Assembly: GCA_016930085.1 (NCBI GenBank) | Contig: JAFGHO010000128.1 | Span: forward strand, 1 to 58,714 | From: Spirochaetales bacterium | GTDB lineage: Bacteria; Spirochaetota; Spirochaetia; SZUA-6; JAFGRV01 | Reading direction: 5' to 3' | Length of the DNA stretch: 58,714 bases | Shown here: one piece after another, positions 44,068 through 54,200 of the stretch | Layout: the number at the start of each line of letters is the position of its first letter | How positions within the stretch are numbered: position 1 is the stretch's first letter | Program-made: the position numbers and the translations under genes | The notes under the pieces: model-generated | Database searches by the model: none | What the model was told of the DNA's origin: nothing | The model's input: the letters and a program-made list of their open reading frames with translations, nothing else

Positions 44068-44859
44068 CTACATACGTATTCTCTTGAAAAAATCCATGAT
44101 TTTTCCCCAGCTTTCACTGTCTTCGAAGACATCGTGCCCGGTATCAAAAACAAGATGTTCGCAGGAATAACCGAATTGCTTTTCTTTGAGACGCTTAACG
44201 ATCATGTCCGCCATGAACTCTGAAGGCCACATTGTATCGTTTTTTCCGGACAAGAGCAATATCGGCCCCCTGATACGCTCGACCGGAATTATTGCCTTTT
44301 CATTCCGGTTATTCAATAACGAATGCATATAGCAGTGATAATACTCCCCCTTCAATCTTTCTTTTAAAAAACCTTTATGAAAGTGGTGTAATTTTACATA
44401 GGGCAGTTCCTTTTTTTCATAAGACCATGATGAGGTTCTCCTGAAAGCGCTCCCGTTTATTCCCTGAAAGACAACGCAGGCAGGGACGATTGCTGCAACG
44501 GCGGCGATCCGGTTGAAATAACTCGCCAGGACCAGGGCACATTCGGCCCCTTTGGACAATCCCATGACCGCGATGCTTGAATATTCTTTGCCGGAAAGCC
44601 AGTCAATGGCTTGTCTAAAATATTCAAGCGGTATCCGTTCGAGTTTCCGCGGCAGATTTTCTTCCCTGAAATAAGCCAGAGTGAGAACGTCATACCCCAA
44701 TTGCAGCAGGTCTTTTAATTTACTTTCGATTGTCGACCACAGTCTCCCCCCCTCACTGCCGCCGAGGGCGATGACCGCCTTTTCGTTTTTATTTTTGAAA
44801 AAGAAATCGCCTTTGAACGGTGAATCCATTTCAATATGAGAATATTCCTCATCTTTCAC
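44068..44859 (-). CDS. alpha/beta hydrolase, BAAT/dienelactone-hydrolase-like
   Basis: Cytoplasmic hydrolase of about 263 residues. The nucleophile elbow is VMGLSKGAECAL with Ser in G-L-S-K-G. A later segment ILLLSGKNDTMWPSE holds the catalytic Asp, and DTGHDVF the His. The pattern matches acyl-CoA thioester hydrolase/BAAT C-terminal domains. The start is GTG at 44859 because AAGGAG lies five bases before it; the ATG at 44874 would place that site inside the gene. Located 62 bases upstream of the DinB-like gene, same strand. Confidence 0.85.
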   Translation of the reverse strand: MKDEEYSHIEMDSPFKGDFFFKNKNEKAVIALGGSEGGRLWSTIESKLKDLLQLGYDVLTLAYFREENLPRKLERIPLEYFRQAIDWLSGKEYSSIAVMGLSKGAECALVLASYFNRIAAVAAIVPACVVFQGINGSAFRRTSSWSYEKKELPYVKLHHFHKGFLKERLKGEYYHCYMHSLLNNRNEKAIIPVERIRGPILLLSGKNDTMWPSEFMADMIVKRLKEKQFGYSCEHLVFDTGHDVFEDSESWGKIMDFFKRIRM

Positions 44860-45109
44860 AATATCTCCTTGCATACAACTTTCATTTCAACCGTTCGGCC
44901 TATTTTCGCTGTTTTTAGCGTGTGCGATGTATTTCATATGTTTTCGATCTTCCTCACAAGCACAATTTACTTCTCCCTTGACATTATCGGCCAATCGTGA
45001 CGCCGCTATGACGGGCGCCATTTCCTCATTCATATACAAAATGTGGAGACATCAATTTCCCGGTATGATATAGTATAGCCAGTGTATATGTCGTTAAAAA
45101 AGATAAAAT

Positions 45110-45663
45110 ATGATGTCAAAGCCACTTCCGGTAGTCTTCCTGATTGTTCTTTGTATTGCCGCGCCACTTCAAGCCAGCTGCTTCTGTGACTTCGATAATA
45201 GCGGTATGGTCTCGATCGTTGACGCCCTCATTGTTGCCCGCTACGACGTGGAAACGAATGTCCTGATAGATCTCGAAGACGCGGATGTTAATCTTTCCGA
45301 GACCGTCGATATCGTCGATGCACTCCTGATCGCCCGATATTACGTAAAGCTTATCACTGAATTCAACAGAATCGACGATACGCCGTGCAATCCGGAAGCC
45401 AGTGCCGCGGCAATACTCGTCCCGGCTTATCTTGCGAAACACTCATCGCCTGGATTCAACGGCGTGATCTCGGGGTGAAAGTGAGGACACGGATCGCAGA
45501 TCGCGGACACACTTCAAATATCCTTATGGGTTTCGACTGCTTCGTCAACCGTCTTCACGATACAAGCGGAAAATGGAACGGGCTGACCGGTCTTGATTAC
45601 GAACACGACAGCATATTCACGCCCGAACAGCTTTCGTTTGCGAACATCGATATCTCGTTATAG
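45110..45663 (+). pseudogene. broken dockerin-GH26 mannanase-like gene
   Basis: A secreted dockerin gene damaged twice. The first frame (45110-45478) has a signal peptide, a dockerin pair with degenerate SIVDAL and DIVDALL repeats, and the GH26 start SSPGFNGVISG before a stop. A second frame (45385-45663) continues with MGFDCFVNRLHDTSGKW and GLDYEHDSIFTPEQLS, segments like those near the N-terminus of GH26 mannanases. A single frameshift around 45450-45480 joins them. The gene then stops after about 90 GH26 residues, where the family needs about 300, so the catalytic glutamates are gone. The truncation lies at the left edge of the AT-rich island. Confidence 0.75.
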
Positions 45664-45848
45664 ATGTCAGACAGGCACAATCGTTCCGGTGATTTTCAAA
45701 GTCTTTATTTTATCATTTTTATTTTCGACATCTATATTTTTTCAGGGTAATTGATACTTTTTATATAGTGGGATATTATTACAGCCGAATAGTCGTGTTT
45801 TTATTTAAAATTATGAAATCTTGATACGGAGGTATTCAGGAGATAATT

Positions 45849-48770
45849 ATGAATAAACTAAATCTGGAAATTATCAGACTGATAGAAAAACTGAAAACGG
45901 AGAAAATCATTCCGATGATTCACGGTACCGATCTCTCGTTGTTTGGTGATCAGGGAGACGAATTGATCAAATTCATTCAAAGCTACAGTGTTTTAAAGAA
46001 ACCGGAGAATATCCGGCAGGTTTTGCTATGGAAACTGAATATGCTTGAAAACAGAAACCGGCCTGAAATCGGGGGGGTGAAGTCCAAAGATATTTTCCGG
46101 CCGCTTTCAGGGATAGATAACGCGGCGGCCGAACTCCTCTATAACAGTATATTCAATCAGAAAGAATTCCTGAGTACACTGGAAAATCCGATCGAGATAG
46201 TCCTTTTCAGAAGGGGGAGAAGCGGAAGGGCACTGACAAATTTGCTGAAGGCCCTTCCGAACGTCAATACAACCATTCTTCTGAGCGGTACCGATGATTC
46301 CGGGAGCTGGTTCGAAGGTTCACGGCTGTTCAGGACCCCCGGTATTCCCGGATTGGGAAAGGCATTGCTCGATCTCGCAGGGGATCGCCACGTCAAGGAA
46401 TTCCTTTCAATTGAAATTACCAATACAGGTGAAAATATTTCGGTTTCTTTTAACAACCTTATTCACCGTTTGAAAGATCCGGGCAATAATCATTATGAAA
46501 TCCGAAATAATTCTATCAGAAAAGCTTTTTTTGCCGCGTTAAAAATTGACATAGTCAAAAGAAAATTAATAAGATCATATCTAGACTTTTTCCGTAGAGA
46601 TTGTAAAGATGCACTTTCTTCACTAGAATGCATACCATTCCGCAGCATTATTATACAAGGCGCCTATTATTATTACAGAGAGAAGAATAAAAATGTGTCC
46701 TGGAAAGAGATCATTGACGAATTGAGTACTAATTTATTCAGCCTTGGAGAAGGAAGCAAGGTTTTTTTTGTGACGGAGGAAAGGCAGCATCTTGTCGCAC
46801 TCGATGCAATGGGCACACTCTATTTTTCTGAAAATGCGATAACCTATTATCATGACACTTTCCATGATGATATCCCGTTTATCGGGATGTGGCTTATAAA
46901 CGAAAGTGTTGATGACAATTTCATCAACTCACTTGTCAGTCATATTGAAGGAAATTACTCCGGAGCACAAAAAATAATTGATGATATGGATATTGCTGCC
47001 GTTCCGGAACCATTCAGAGAAAGAACACAAAGCACAATCAGACGTTTCGACATAAAATACCTCGATGACATCAAAAAATATATGGATAGAAAAAGTTCAA
47101 ATAACGCCGGAATTTCAAAAGAATTGAAACTTGAAGATGAGGTCGTTGGAATTCTGAGGCGGGCCGATATTATCATTTTTTCCGATGCATATCTTGAAAC
47201 AAATATCGCGGGCTCACTCCTTGTCCCGGATTTAAAGGATGTTCTTAAAGGAACCTCAAATTTGAAGATATGTCTTCTGGGCATGGATTCGGATGACATC
47301 GATGAGATCCGGGCTCAATTAAAGGCTGAAAGAAATCTGGAAAATATCTACCGGTATCTTGTGTATAATTTAAATCCCCTAAAGAAAAATGATTGGAAGG
47401 AATTGCATCAATTCATCAATTATACGATCGGTGTTATTGGAGATTCTTTGGACAGTAATATTCATAATTTCACGGCAGATACAGTTTTTACTCAATATAT
47501 AGATAAGGCGAAAGATTCCAGGTATGGTTTCTTTCTGGCAACAGCTCAAGCCGAGATAATACTTAGTCTGCTGGGCATTACAAAAGCGGGTTTTGTCGTC
47601 GATTCCCAATACGGGCTTATGTCACAGAATATCCAATGCACATTAAATGAAAACGAAGAAAACAATCAACGAATGAAATATTCGGGATTCGGTCTTTTCG
47701 ACCTGCAACAAGTTAAAAGAAGTATTCAAAATGTAAGCAGTAATTTATATGACGGATGCTTTTGTTTCGATGTCGATATGACGATGCTGCCGAAAAAAGC
47801 GGAATTCCTTACCGATTACCCTGAGCTGGCCTATCTGTTTACTCAACTCCTGCGTATTCATGTTCCTGTTGCCATCATTTCAGGCAACAGCAAGGAAGAG
47901 CAAATACCGCGGATTATCAAGGCAATACAACAGGAAATGAAAAACGACAAATTCGGTTTCGAGAATCTGACATTCTATGTCGACGGCGGCGCAACAAAGA
48001 TCAAATTCGACAATAATGGAGACTGTATCGAAGATACTGAAAGGAGACATAATAACAAAATTGATCCGGAAAGCTATAAAACCATTAAAAATGCGATCGA
48101 TTCAGCATTAAAAGACATTAAAAATGATATCAATATAATTATAGAGGATAAAAAGCAACAGGAATTATTTAAAAAAGAAGCAGCCGAGAAATACCAGGAC
48201 CTCGATCTTATTCCATTCTGGGATGTTGAATCATGGGAGCCCGAATGGGTGACCCCGAAAGAACTCCAGGATAAAAAAAAGAAAAAGGAAAAGATAGTTT
48301 TTCCGTGGGTGGAAGTGCGGGGTAAAACGGAAGATGACAACACAATTGCCAGTATCGCCATCAAACCGACTCCAATGGTCGAGGGCGATATGGCGTTTGA
48401 CATCCGTGATGAACTGCAACGCCGTATAATAGAAAAGCTTGGTAAGGAAAATCAGTTCAATATCCGTTCGGGCGGACGGTCCACAACCGATATTACCCTT
48501 AAAGGAGCCGATAAAACGGCCGCGGTAAAGGATTTCATCGATTCAAATGATCTGGCCCAAAGAAAGGTTTACTATTTCGGGGATGAATTTTATGAAAGGG
48601 ATTCACAGCTTGGAAACGACGAAGTCATCGCCAGGGACCCGAATCTTTCATTTGTGCAAACTTTCGCCGTTAATTCCGACAATATCGACGGAGCCCATGA
48701 TAAAACAATCTGGATCGGCCGTTCTCCGCAGGCGGTACTCGAGTTTCTCGAAAAAGTAGTACCGGAATAG
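45849..48770 (+). CDS. divergent CofD/YvcK-like protein fused to a HAD phosphatase
   Basis: Protein of 973 residues. Residues about 115-180 match the start of the CofD/YvcK fold: FRRGRSG at 120-126 replaces the usual Gly-rich loop, D149-D150-S-G-S fits DDGGS, and PGIPGLGKALLDLA (164-177) fits PGDxxxxLLALA. Residues 436-475 (ADIIIFSDAYLE, SLLVPDLKDVL) match the later nucleotide-binding segment of the same family. The region between and an N-terminal helical lead are unassigned. From about 636 a HAD-type phosphatase begins, with motif I D641-V-D643-M-T645, motif II S678-G-N, and motif IV G911-D912-E913 with G-N-D at 922-924. GGAG lies seven bases before the ATG. Enzymatic role of the first half is doubtful because its loop is altered. 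Composition is AT-richer than the flanks. Confidence 0.75.
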   Translation: MNKLNLEIIRLIEKLKTEKIIPMIHGTDLSLFGDQGDELIKFIQSYSVLKKPENIRQVLLWKLNMLENRNRPEIGGVKSKDIFRPLSGIDNAAAELLYNSIFNQKEFLSTLENPIEIVLFRRGRSGRALTNLLKALPNVNTTILLSGTDDSGSWFEGSRLFRTPGIPGLGKALLDLAGDRHVKEFLSIEITNTGENISVSFNNLIHRLKDPGNNHYEIRNNSIRKAFFAALKIDIVKRKLIRSYLDFFRRDCKDALSSLECIPFRSIIIQGAYYYYREKNKNVSWKEIIDELSTNLFSLGEGSKVFFVTEERQHLVALDAMGTLYFSENAITYYHDTFHDDIPFIGMWLINESVDDNFINSLVSHIEGNYSGAQKIIDDMDIAAVPEPFRERTQSTIRRFDIKYLDDIKKYMDRKSSNNAGISKELKLEDEVVGILRRADIIIFSDAYLETNIAGSLLVPDLKDVLKGTSNLKICLLGMDSDDIDEIRAQLKAERNLENIYRYLVYNLNPLKKNDWKELHQFINYTIGVIGDSLDSNIHNFTADTVFTQYIDKAKDSRYGFFLATAQAEIILSLLGITKAGFVVDSQYGLMSQNIQCTLNENEENNQRMKYSGFGLFDLQQVKRSIQNVSSNLYDGCFCFDVDMTMLPKKAEFLTDYPELAYLFTQLLRIHVPVAIISGNSKEEQIPRIIKAIQQEMKNDKFGFENLTFYVDGGATKIKFDNNGDCIEDTERRHNNKIDPESYKTIKNAIDSALKDIKNDINIIIEDKKQQELFKKEAAEKYQDLDLIPFWDVESWEPEWVTPKELQDKKKKKEKIVFPWVEVRGKTEDDNTIASIAIKPTPMVEGDMAFDIRDELQRRIIEKLGKENQFNIRSGGRSTTDITLKGADKTAAVKDFIDSNDLAQRKVYYFGDEFYERDSQLGNDEVIARDPNLSFVQTFAVNSDNIDGAHDKTIWIGRSPQAVLEFLEKVVPE

Positions 48771-48783
48771 CCCCGACAGCGGA

Positions 48784-49869
48784 TCACATGTCCGTACCGG
48801 GACAATCGACAAGACCGGCATTATACAAAGCCGATAGCTGTGTGGTATACTCCTTGGAATTCTTCTTTATCCTGCCGCTTTTTATCATGTCCCGGAAGCG
48901 ATACAGGTCTCCGATACCTGAGCGGCGGATATAATGCAGGACCTCCGGGTGTATTTCCTGTTCAACGAGGGGGGTATCGCAGGCTATTTCATGCCGGATT
49001 TTTGACGAACTTACCCTGTCGTTTTGCGTCAAGTCATCGGCAATAAACATTCCCCCATTCCATAAATCAAGTAACCAACGTTGTTTTCCGATCAGATTCA
49101 AATCAATCGGAAAATCCTTTCTGTTTGAATAAAACACCTGTATGCCGTGTTTGAATAGTGTATGTAAGACAAGCTCTTTTTCGTTTTCATTGCCGTATTT
49201 ATTTATCTTGTCAGACCCCGTTATATAAACCCATTGTACGCGGGGATTCATGGCAAAGAGAAGGCAAAAAGCGGCTATATCCGTTATATTCCTTATAATG
49301 GTTAATGCCATTGTACCGGATACAGCACCTTGCTTCAAAGAGGAGGGGAGCGGCCATAATGCGGCCTTATATATCTCGGCCATATCAAATCGAAGAGGAC
49401 AATACCGTATCCAGGTTCCCCATTTATCATTTGCATACACCTGTGCCATATGCAATCGATGACGGAAAGCGGTGATTTCCGGTTTTTCCGGCACCGTGCC
49501 TCCGATGAGAAACAGAACGCCATCCAATTTCAGCTGAACGACGGCGTTTAGGGCCGCAGTTATATGGCCATAGTGAACGGGATCAAACGAACCCGGCATT
49601 ATTCCCACATATGCAGAGGAACTGCATATTTCATCATTGTGGTGACGTGATGCGGCTTCAGCGGCCTCATGAAGGATATAGGCGAATGGAAGTCCGGTGT
49701 TTCGTTTCTCCATACGATTTTCAATTTCTTTTGTAAAGGTGCCATACAGATTCGATTTTTCCTTATTATGAATCCAGATATCACTCCATTGCAAGGGGAT
49801 GAATGTGTCGGCTGCCCTGTTTCTATATATCCATTGCAGCCTGGTTTCGGCTGCCTGTACCCCGGTCAT
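48784..49869 (-). CDS. NadD-like nucleotidyltransferase with N-terminal extension
   Basis: Cytoplasmic nucleotidyltransferase of 361 residues. The core has the ATP-binding GSFDPVHYGH motif (93-102) with HxGH, and SSSKIRHE near 290, equivalent to the ISSTxIR of nicotinate- or NMN-adenylyltransferases. Such enzymes transfer AMP or CMP to a phosphorylated acceptor such as NaMN, NMN or phosphopantetheine. About 85 residues precede the core and about 45 follow, unlike housekeeping NadD (about 200 residues). No ribosome site lies before the ATG; the promoter at 49877-49906 predicts a leaderless transcript. It faces the CofD-HAD gene end to end, 13 bases apart, and diverges from the TIR gene. Confidence 0.78.
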   Translation of the reverse strand: MTGVQAAETRLQWIYRNRAADTFIPLQWSDIWIHNKEKSNLYGTFTKEIENRMEKRNTGLPFAYILHEAAEAASRHHNDEICSSSAYVGIMPGSFDPVHYGHITAALNAVVQLKLDGVLFLIGGTVPEKPEITAFRHRLHMAQVYANDKWGTWIRYCPLRFDMAEIYKAALWPLPSSLKQGAVSGTMALTIIRNITDIAAFCLLFAMNPRVQWVYITGSDKINKYGNENEKELVLHTLFKHGIQVFYSNRKDFPIDLNLIGKQRWLLDLWNGGMFIADDLTQNDRVSSSKIRHEIACDTPLVEQEIHPEVLHYIRRSGIGDLYRFRDMIKSGRIKKNSKEYTTQLSALYNAGLVDCPGTDM

Positions 49870-49876
49870 GGTATCT

Positions 49877-49906
49877 ATTCTATCAAATGTATAATCATTA
49901 TGTCAG
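49877..49906 (-). promoter_or_regulatory. promoter giving a leaderless NadD-like mRNA
   Basis: Minus-strand CTGACA (49901-49906), 18-base spacer and TAGAAT (49877-49882). Its expected start of transcription falls on or beside the ATG at 49869, which has no ribosome-binding site. The 319 bases of 49870-50188 hold only this and the divergent TIR promoter. Confidence 0.5.
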
Positions 49907-49961
49907 TGATAATTAAAGAAAAATGATCATCTTATTATTCGCTTTATATTAAAAAAAATAT

Positions 49962-49991
49962 TTGAAATTCTGTTCGATTTGTGATTATAAT
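49962..49991 (+). promoter_or_regulatory. promoter of the TIR-domain gene
   Basis: TTGAAA (49962-49967), 18-base spacer and a perfect TATAAT (49986-49991). Transcription would start near 49998, giving an unusually long leader of about 190 bases before the TIR start at 50189. I see no known riboswitch in that leader. Confidence 0.7.
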
Positions 49992-50188
49992 GATCCGTTG
50001 AAATATCAAGAGAGGTTCGATATTGATTATTTAATACAAACCACTTCCGTTCAAGGCACTCCCCTGGAGATCGTTGAAAAGACTTTAGCAGATTTCTTGT
50101 TAATGGCTATGCCGTTTATATCCGGGTATATTTTTTATTCCCGGTTAAAAGGCAATTGAATCAAAACGGATAAAGGAGTCTATTCTAC

Positions 50189-51268
50189 ATGGTTTTTATC
50201 AGTTATTGTCATGAAGATACGGTATTGGCAAGAATCATCTATCATATTTTCATAAAAGAAGGGATTGACTGTTTTTTTGCCGAAAGGAATATCCATATCG
50301 GTTCATACTTTGATAAGGAAATATTATCTAAGATACGAAGTGCCCGGTTGCTCATCGTTTTATGGAGTGCTTATTCAATAAAATCCACATGGGTGCAGCA
50401 GGAAATAGGTATTGCAAAGGGACTTGAAAAACCGGTTTGGCCTATCGCAATAGATGACATGAGTGTCAATAACACCTCGTTGTTCAGAGGCTTTATCTTC
50501 AATACACAGGGATCATATCTGCATACAGCCGAAGATCCTTGTGAAAAGATCAGGGCGCTTGCGATAGAAATAAAGAAAAAGATGACAGACGATTCCTGTT
50601 ACAGCAACTTCAGTCCAAAAACCGATCAATTTTATATCGGTCTGGAGAATCGTACAAAATCATTACTGGGTATTATTCAAGAACAAAAAAGGCACATTGA
50701 CAATGACTATATAATACGCTCCAAGTCGAATTATTCGTCGTTTTCATTTTCCGATGATTTATCATGCTGGTACAACAACTCGGCAGAAATGACGTCATTG
50801 CTTATGGCCGAACAGAAAGCACTATCGGAAATGATAAAAATCTGTCGAATAAAGGTGATTATATGGCCCAAGAAATATAATAACGAATATATAAAGAAGA
50901 GACTAATAAATCTTATCGATTTTTTGGAAGCCAACAAGGATTTTGAAAGAGTACGATTCGTTTTGGGTTTCCCGAATACGATGGAGAGCTATGGAAGATT
51001 TTCCTACAATAGAAATATTTTTATTTTCGATCATAATATAATGCTCAACGGCATTAAAACTTCGGGAACACCCGGTTTTGATGTGACAATCGTTTCTCAT
51101 CATACCACGACAATAAAAAATGAAATCAGCGCTTTTGATTCAGCATTCGAATCACTATGGAATTTACATAAACAAGAATGCTGTTCAACCGACAAGAATA
51201 CCGAAGCTGAAGAAATACGCGGATTTGTCATTAACTATTTAAAAAGGATAATGCCGCCCGGATGTTAG
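50189..51268 (+). CDS. TIR-domain protein with unassigned C-terminal domain
   Basis: Protein of 359 residues. Residues 1-130 are a TIR domain: VFISYCHEDTVLA box 1, then GIDCFFAERNIHIG, then LLIVLWSAYSIKSTWVQQEIGIA. The Glu equivalent to the catalytic residue of NAD+-cleaving TIRs is E72 in the W-V-Q-Q-E segment. Residues about 150-359 form a separate domain I do not recognise, ending in a helix with FDSAFESLWNLH; it could be the ligand sensor or a second effector. AAAGGAG lies ten bases before the ATG. Bacterial TIR proteins often act as NADases in phage defence or as signal-making enzymes. Its convergent neighbour is the Nudix-DUF89-YvcK gene, 20 bases away. Confidence 0.85.
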   Translation: MVFISYCHEDTVLARIIYHIFIKEGIDCFFAERNIHIGSYFDKEILSKIRSARLLIVLWSAYSIKSTWVQQEIGIAKGLEKPVWPIAIDDMSVNNTSLFRGFIFNTQGSYLHTAEDPCEKIRALAIEIKKKMTDDSCYSNFSPKTDQFYIGLENRTKSLLGIIQEQKRHIDNDYIIRSKSNYSSFSFSDDLSCWYNNSAEMTSLLMAEQKALSEMIKICRIKVIIWPKKYNNEYIKKRLINLIDFLEANKDFERVRFVLGFPNTMESYGRFSYNRNIFIFDHNIMLNGIKTSGTPGFDVTIVSHHTTTIKNEISAFDSAFESLWNLHKQECCSTDKNTEAEEIRGFVINYLKRIMPPGC

Positions 51269-51288
51269 GCGGAATACATATATACGGC

Positions 51289-54200
51289 TTACATCCCCCT
51301 TTCCAGCGCAATACGGAAAATACCCATGAGTGATTCGGGAATCAACCCCGGAAAATATTCTACACGCGTTGCACCTTTTGACTTGACTATTTTAACATTT
51401 TTACCTATTGAATCAACTTCGTGAATATTTCGCAGTTGTATCCCTTGTTTTAATAGGTAATCGAAGTCTTTTTTTGTAGCGTATAAAGCTCCGCGGTATC
51501 TTCCTTTTTCGCTTCTGTGAGAATACAATTCTTCCGGCTGGTCGAGGTAAGACAATATTTCCATTTCCATATCGGTAATATGATATTTCCTTATTATATC
51601 CTTGTTTTTATTCAGAAAATCGACATATTTATTCGGGAAACGCTTTGTCCCGTCCTTGAATTTTGCAAGATCCGGTTTTATCCATACATATTTTATTTTT
51701 TTCATCTCCCCTTCAAGTTCTTTTGCAATTATCCGTGGAACGACAATATCCGTGAAAATATCCGAAATCCTAATTTCACGGTTACATGATGTTAATTTAT
51801 TCTTTAGTTTTACGGAACAATATTTATTGACTACCTTTTCGATAAAGCGAACATGATCAGTAACGGTCATCTGCCTGGTTTCATCCATTTTCACATGGTT
51901 GAGAATGAGGATGCGCCGTTTATCCTGTGCCTCAAGAAACACATCGATGACTCCGGGGATGACAAGCTGAGAGAGTTGGCTGCTGATAAGAGAACCGGCT
52001 CCCATTATGATGAGTTCGGAAGATTTCAATAATCTTATATATTCCCTGTTGCTTTTTGGCGGTTTCCCAATCGGACTTACTATCCCTGTCATTTTTCTTC
52101 CGCCATTATGGGGGAATTTATCGATATACTTTTGACCGGTTATCCTGTTATTGACTCCGTCATAGGCATCTTTATACGCTTTTTTAATTAATCGGGGGAC
52201 GGGTTTTTCATAATCAAGATAAAGCGAGCATTCATCAAATGATACGGGAATCGACAATATCAATGGAGATAATGCAAGGGCTTTCTCAAGTATTATCAAG
52301 GCGGAAATTTGTTGTCTGGTATTTATTCTTTTCCTGTTGCCGAGTGCATCGAATAATTCAAATGCCGCGATAACATTCAAGTTTCGAATGCTTGAATCTC
52401 TCAGCGGTAAAATTGAACTGACACCTTTTAAAAAACGTTCGTCAATTATTCTGGCCAGATTTAGCTGATTAGAAACAAAAGAAAGGAAATCATCGGCTGT
52501 GCCGATATCAGATGTCGATGATAACAACTCATCACTTATTCGATTGATGACACCTTCAACCATCGATGGAGGATTTTCCGAAAAGCGGAACGACAGAATA
52601 GCCTGTTTCCCGTTGTTATCCATAGCGTCCTGAAGAATGGCGGCGAGATCACCCACTCCAAATACAAATCCACGTTCCTTTTTCAGTGCATTTTGTAACA
52701 AACCGGTACTACCCCCGTCATCGGTACATGGAACACCTGCGACTGTCGGTATCTTCAATTGTTTTAATGCCCTGAGGGTTACGGCACTAAATCCCCCTCC
52801 TCCTCCTATCGCAAATACAGGATAATGACGCTGTCGGAATTCCCGTATTTCTTTTTCTCCAGGTAATTCATCCATGATCCCTAATATGATGCTTGTAAAT
52901 GTCCGTTTGAGTTTTTTTGCCTCTATTTGTATACGCTTTATCGCTTCCTCCAGATTGCCACGGTATATGTATTTGACAATTAATTTAAAATTTTCATGTA
53001 GTATGGCTTTGACATAGTTTACCGTTGTCTGAAGAATGAAAGAAGATGTTTCATGAATACCGTTATCCTCGTCACTGAAACTGATAAAATGATCTACTCC
53101 GGGTGTCAACCTTACAAACCCGCATTCACCTTCCGCAGTATCGCCATGTATCGCCTTTGCGACCCGTCCATTTACCCTGAAAGCAATGAATACTGGTTTT
53201 TTCCATCCACGAATTTCAGCATATGCCTGGCCTTCAGCTACAATCACATCCGAAGCGGCAATTGCTTGCGCGACATCTCTATCCAGATTTGCCGGGTCAA
53301 GACCGTGGATACGCGGTCCGTTGTTGAGTATTTCAAACCGTCCTGTATATTGAACCAGGAGATTTCTAAAATAATCATCCAATGAATCCATGAGGATAAC
53401 TGTCTCATGATAGGATAAATCATTGCCCGGGAATCCTGACTTTGGAATAAATCTAATTCGTGCATGTTTATTCTGATCAAGTATCTCCTGGACGATTGCG
53501 ATACTGACAATGGCTTGTTCGGCCGTACCCGGAAGGTAAACAATATCTATAACAGGTTCATCCTTTATATATCGTTGATAAAAATCAGATAAAAAATGCA
53601 TTCCTCCGAGTTTTGGTGACAATTCCTGAATACTGAAACGGATATTTTCACTAATATCTTTTTCTCGCAGCGTTTTCTGAAAATACGGATTATTAAAATC
53701 TGCTTTAGATGCACTCAGCCCAAGCTTAATTAAATAATGTAAACGTTCAAATCCATTTTCCGGTATTTTCCCCTTATGATCATTAAAAAGTATCTTTCCC
53801 AGCTCAAGGCATTGTTTTGTTATTGTCCGAGTAGGATATTTCAATACTTCACGGGAAATAATATCGGAATCATTCTCCAGCCATCTCAATACCGCACAGC
53901 GGGCAACTTCGATATCCTGCAGATTACTCAATGAATCCCTCAATCGCGAACCGTTTGATAAAGGCAATTCCATAAAATCCGATACAAATTGTTTTATTTT
54001 TGGTTCAACCGCCTTTAAATAATCACGAAATTCATTATTCCGATTATATGCAATCGATTCCAGCAAATTGTCAATATATATTTCGCAGGGATCATTATAT
54101 TTTTCTTTCCAGAATGAATTGTCTAAAAAACGTCTCCGAAATTGTCCCATTTGATAAGAACCAGCCATTTGATTGGTGCCATGCCGAAATATTTCATATA

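Noticed and set aside
49962-50159. 65-codon frame upstream of the TIR gene, starting with TTG
   Set aside because: Its TTG is the -35 element of a good promoter (TTGAAA-N18-TATAAT), no ribosome-binding site precedes it, and it lies inside the predicted TIR leader. The coding look of its middle (LEIVEKTLADFLL) is noted but not enough.
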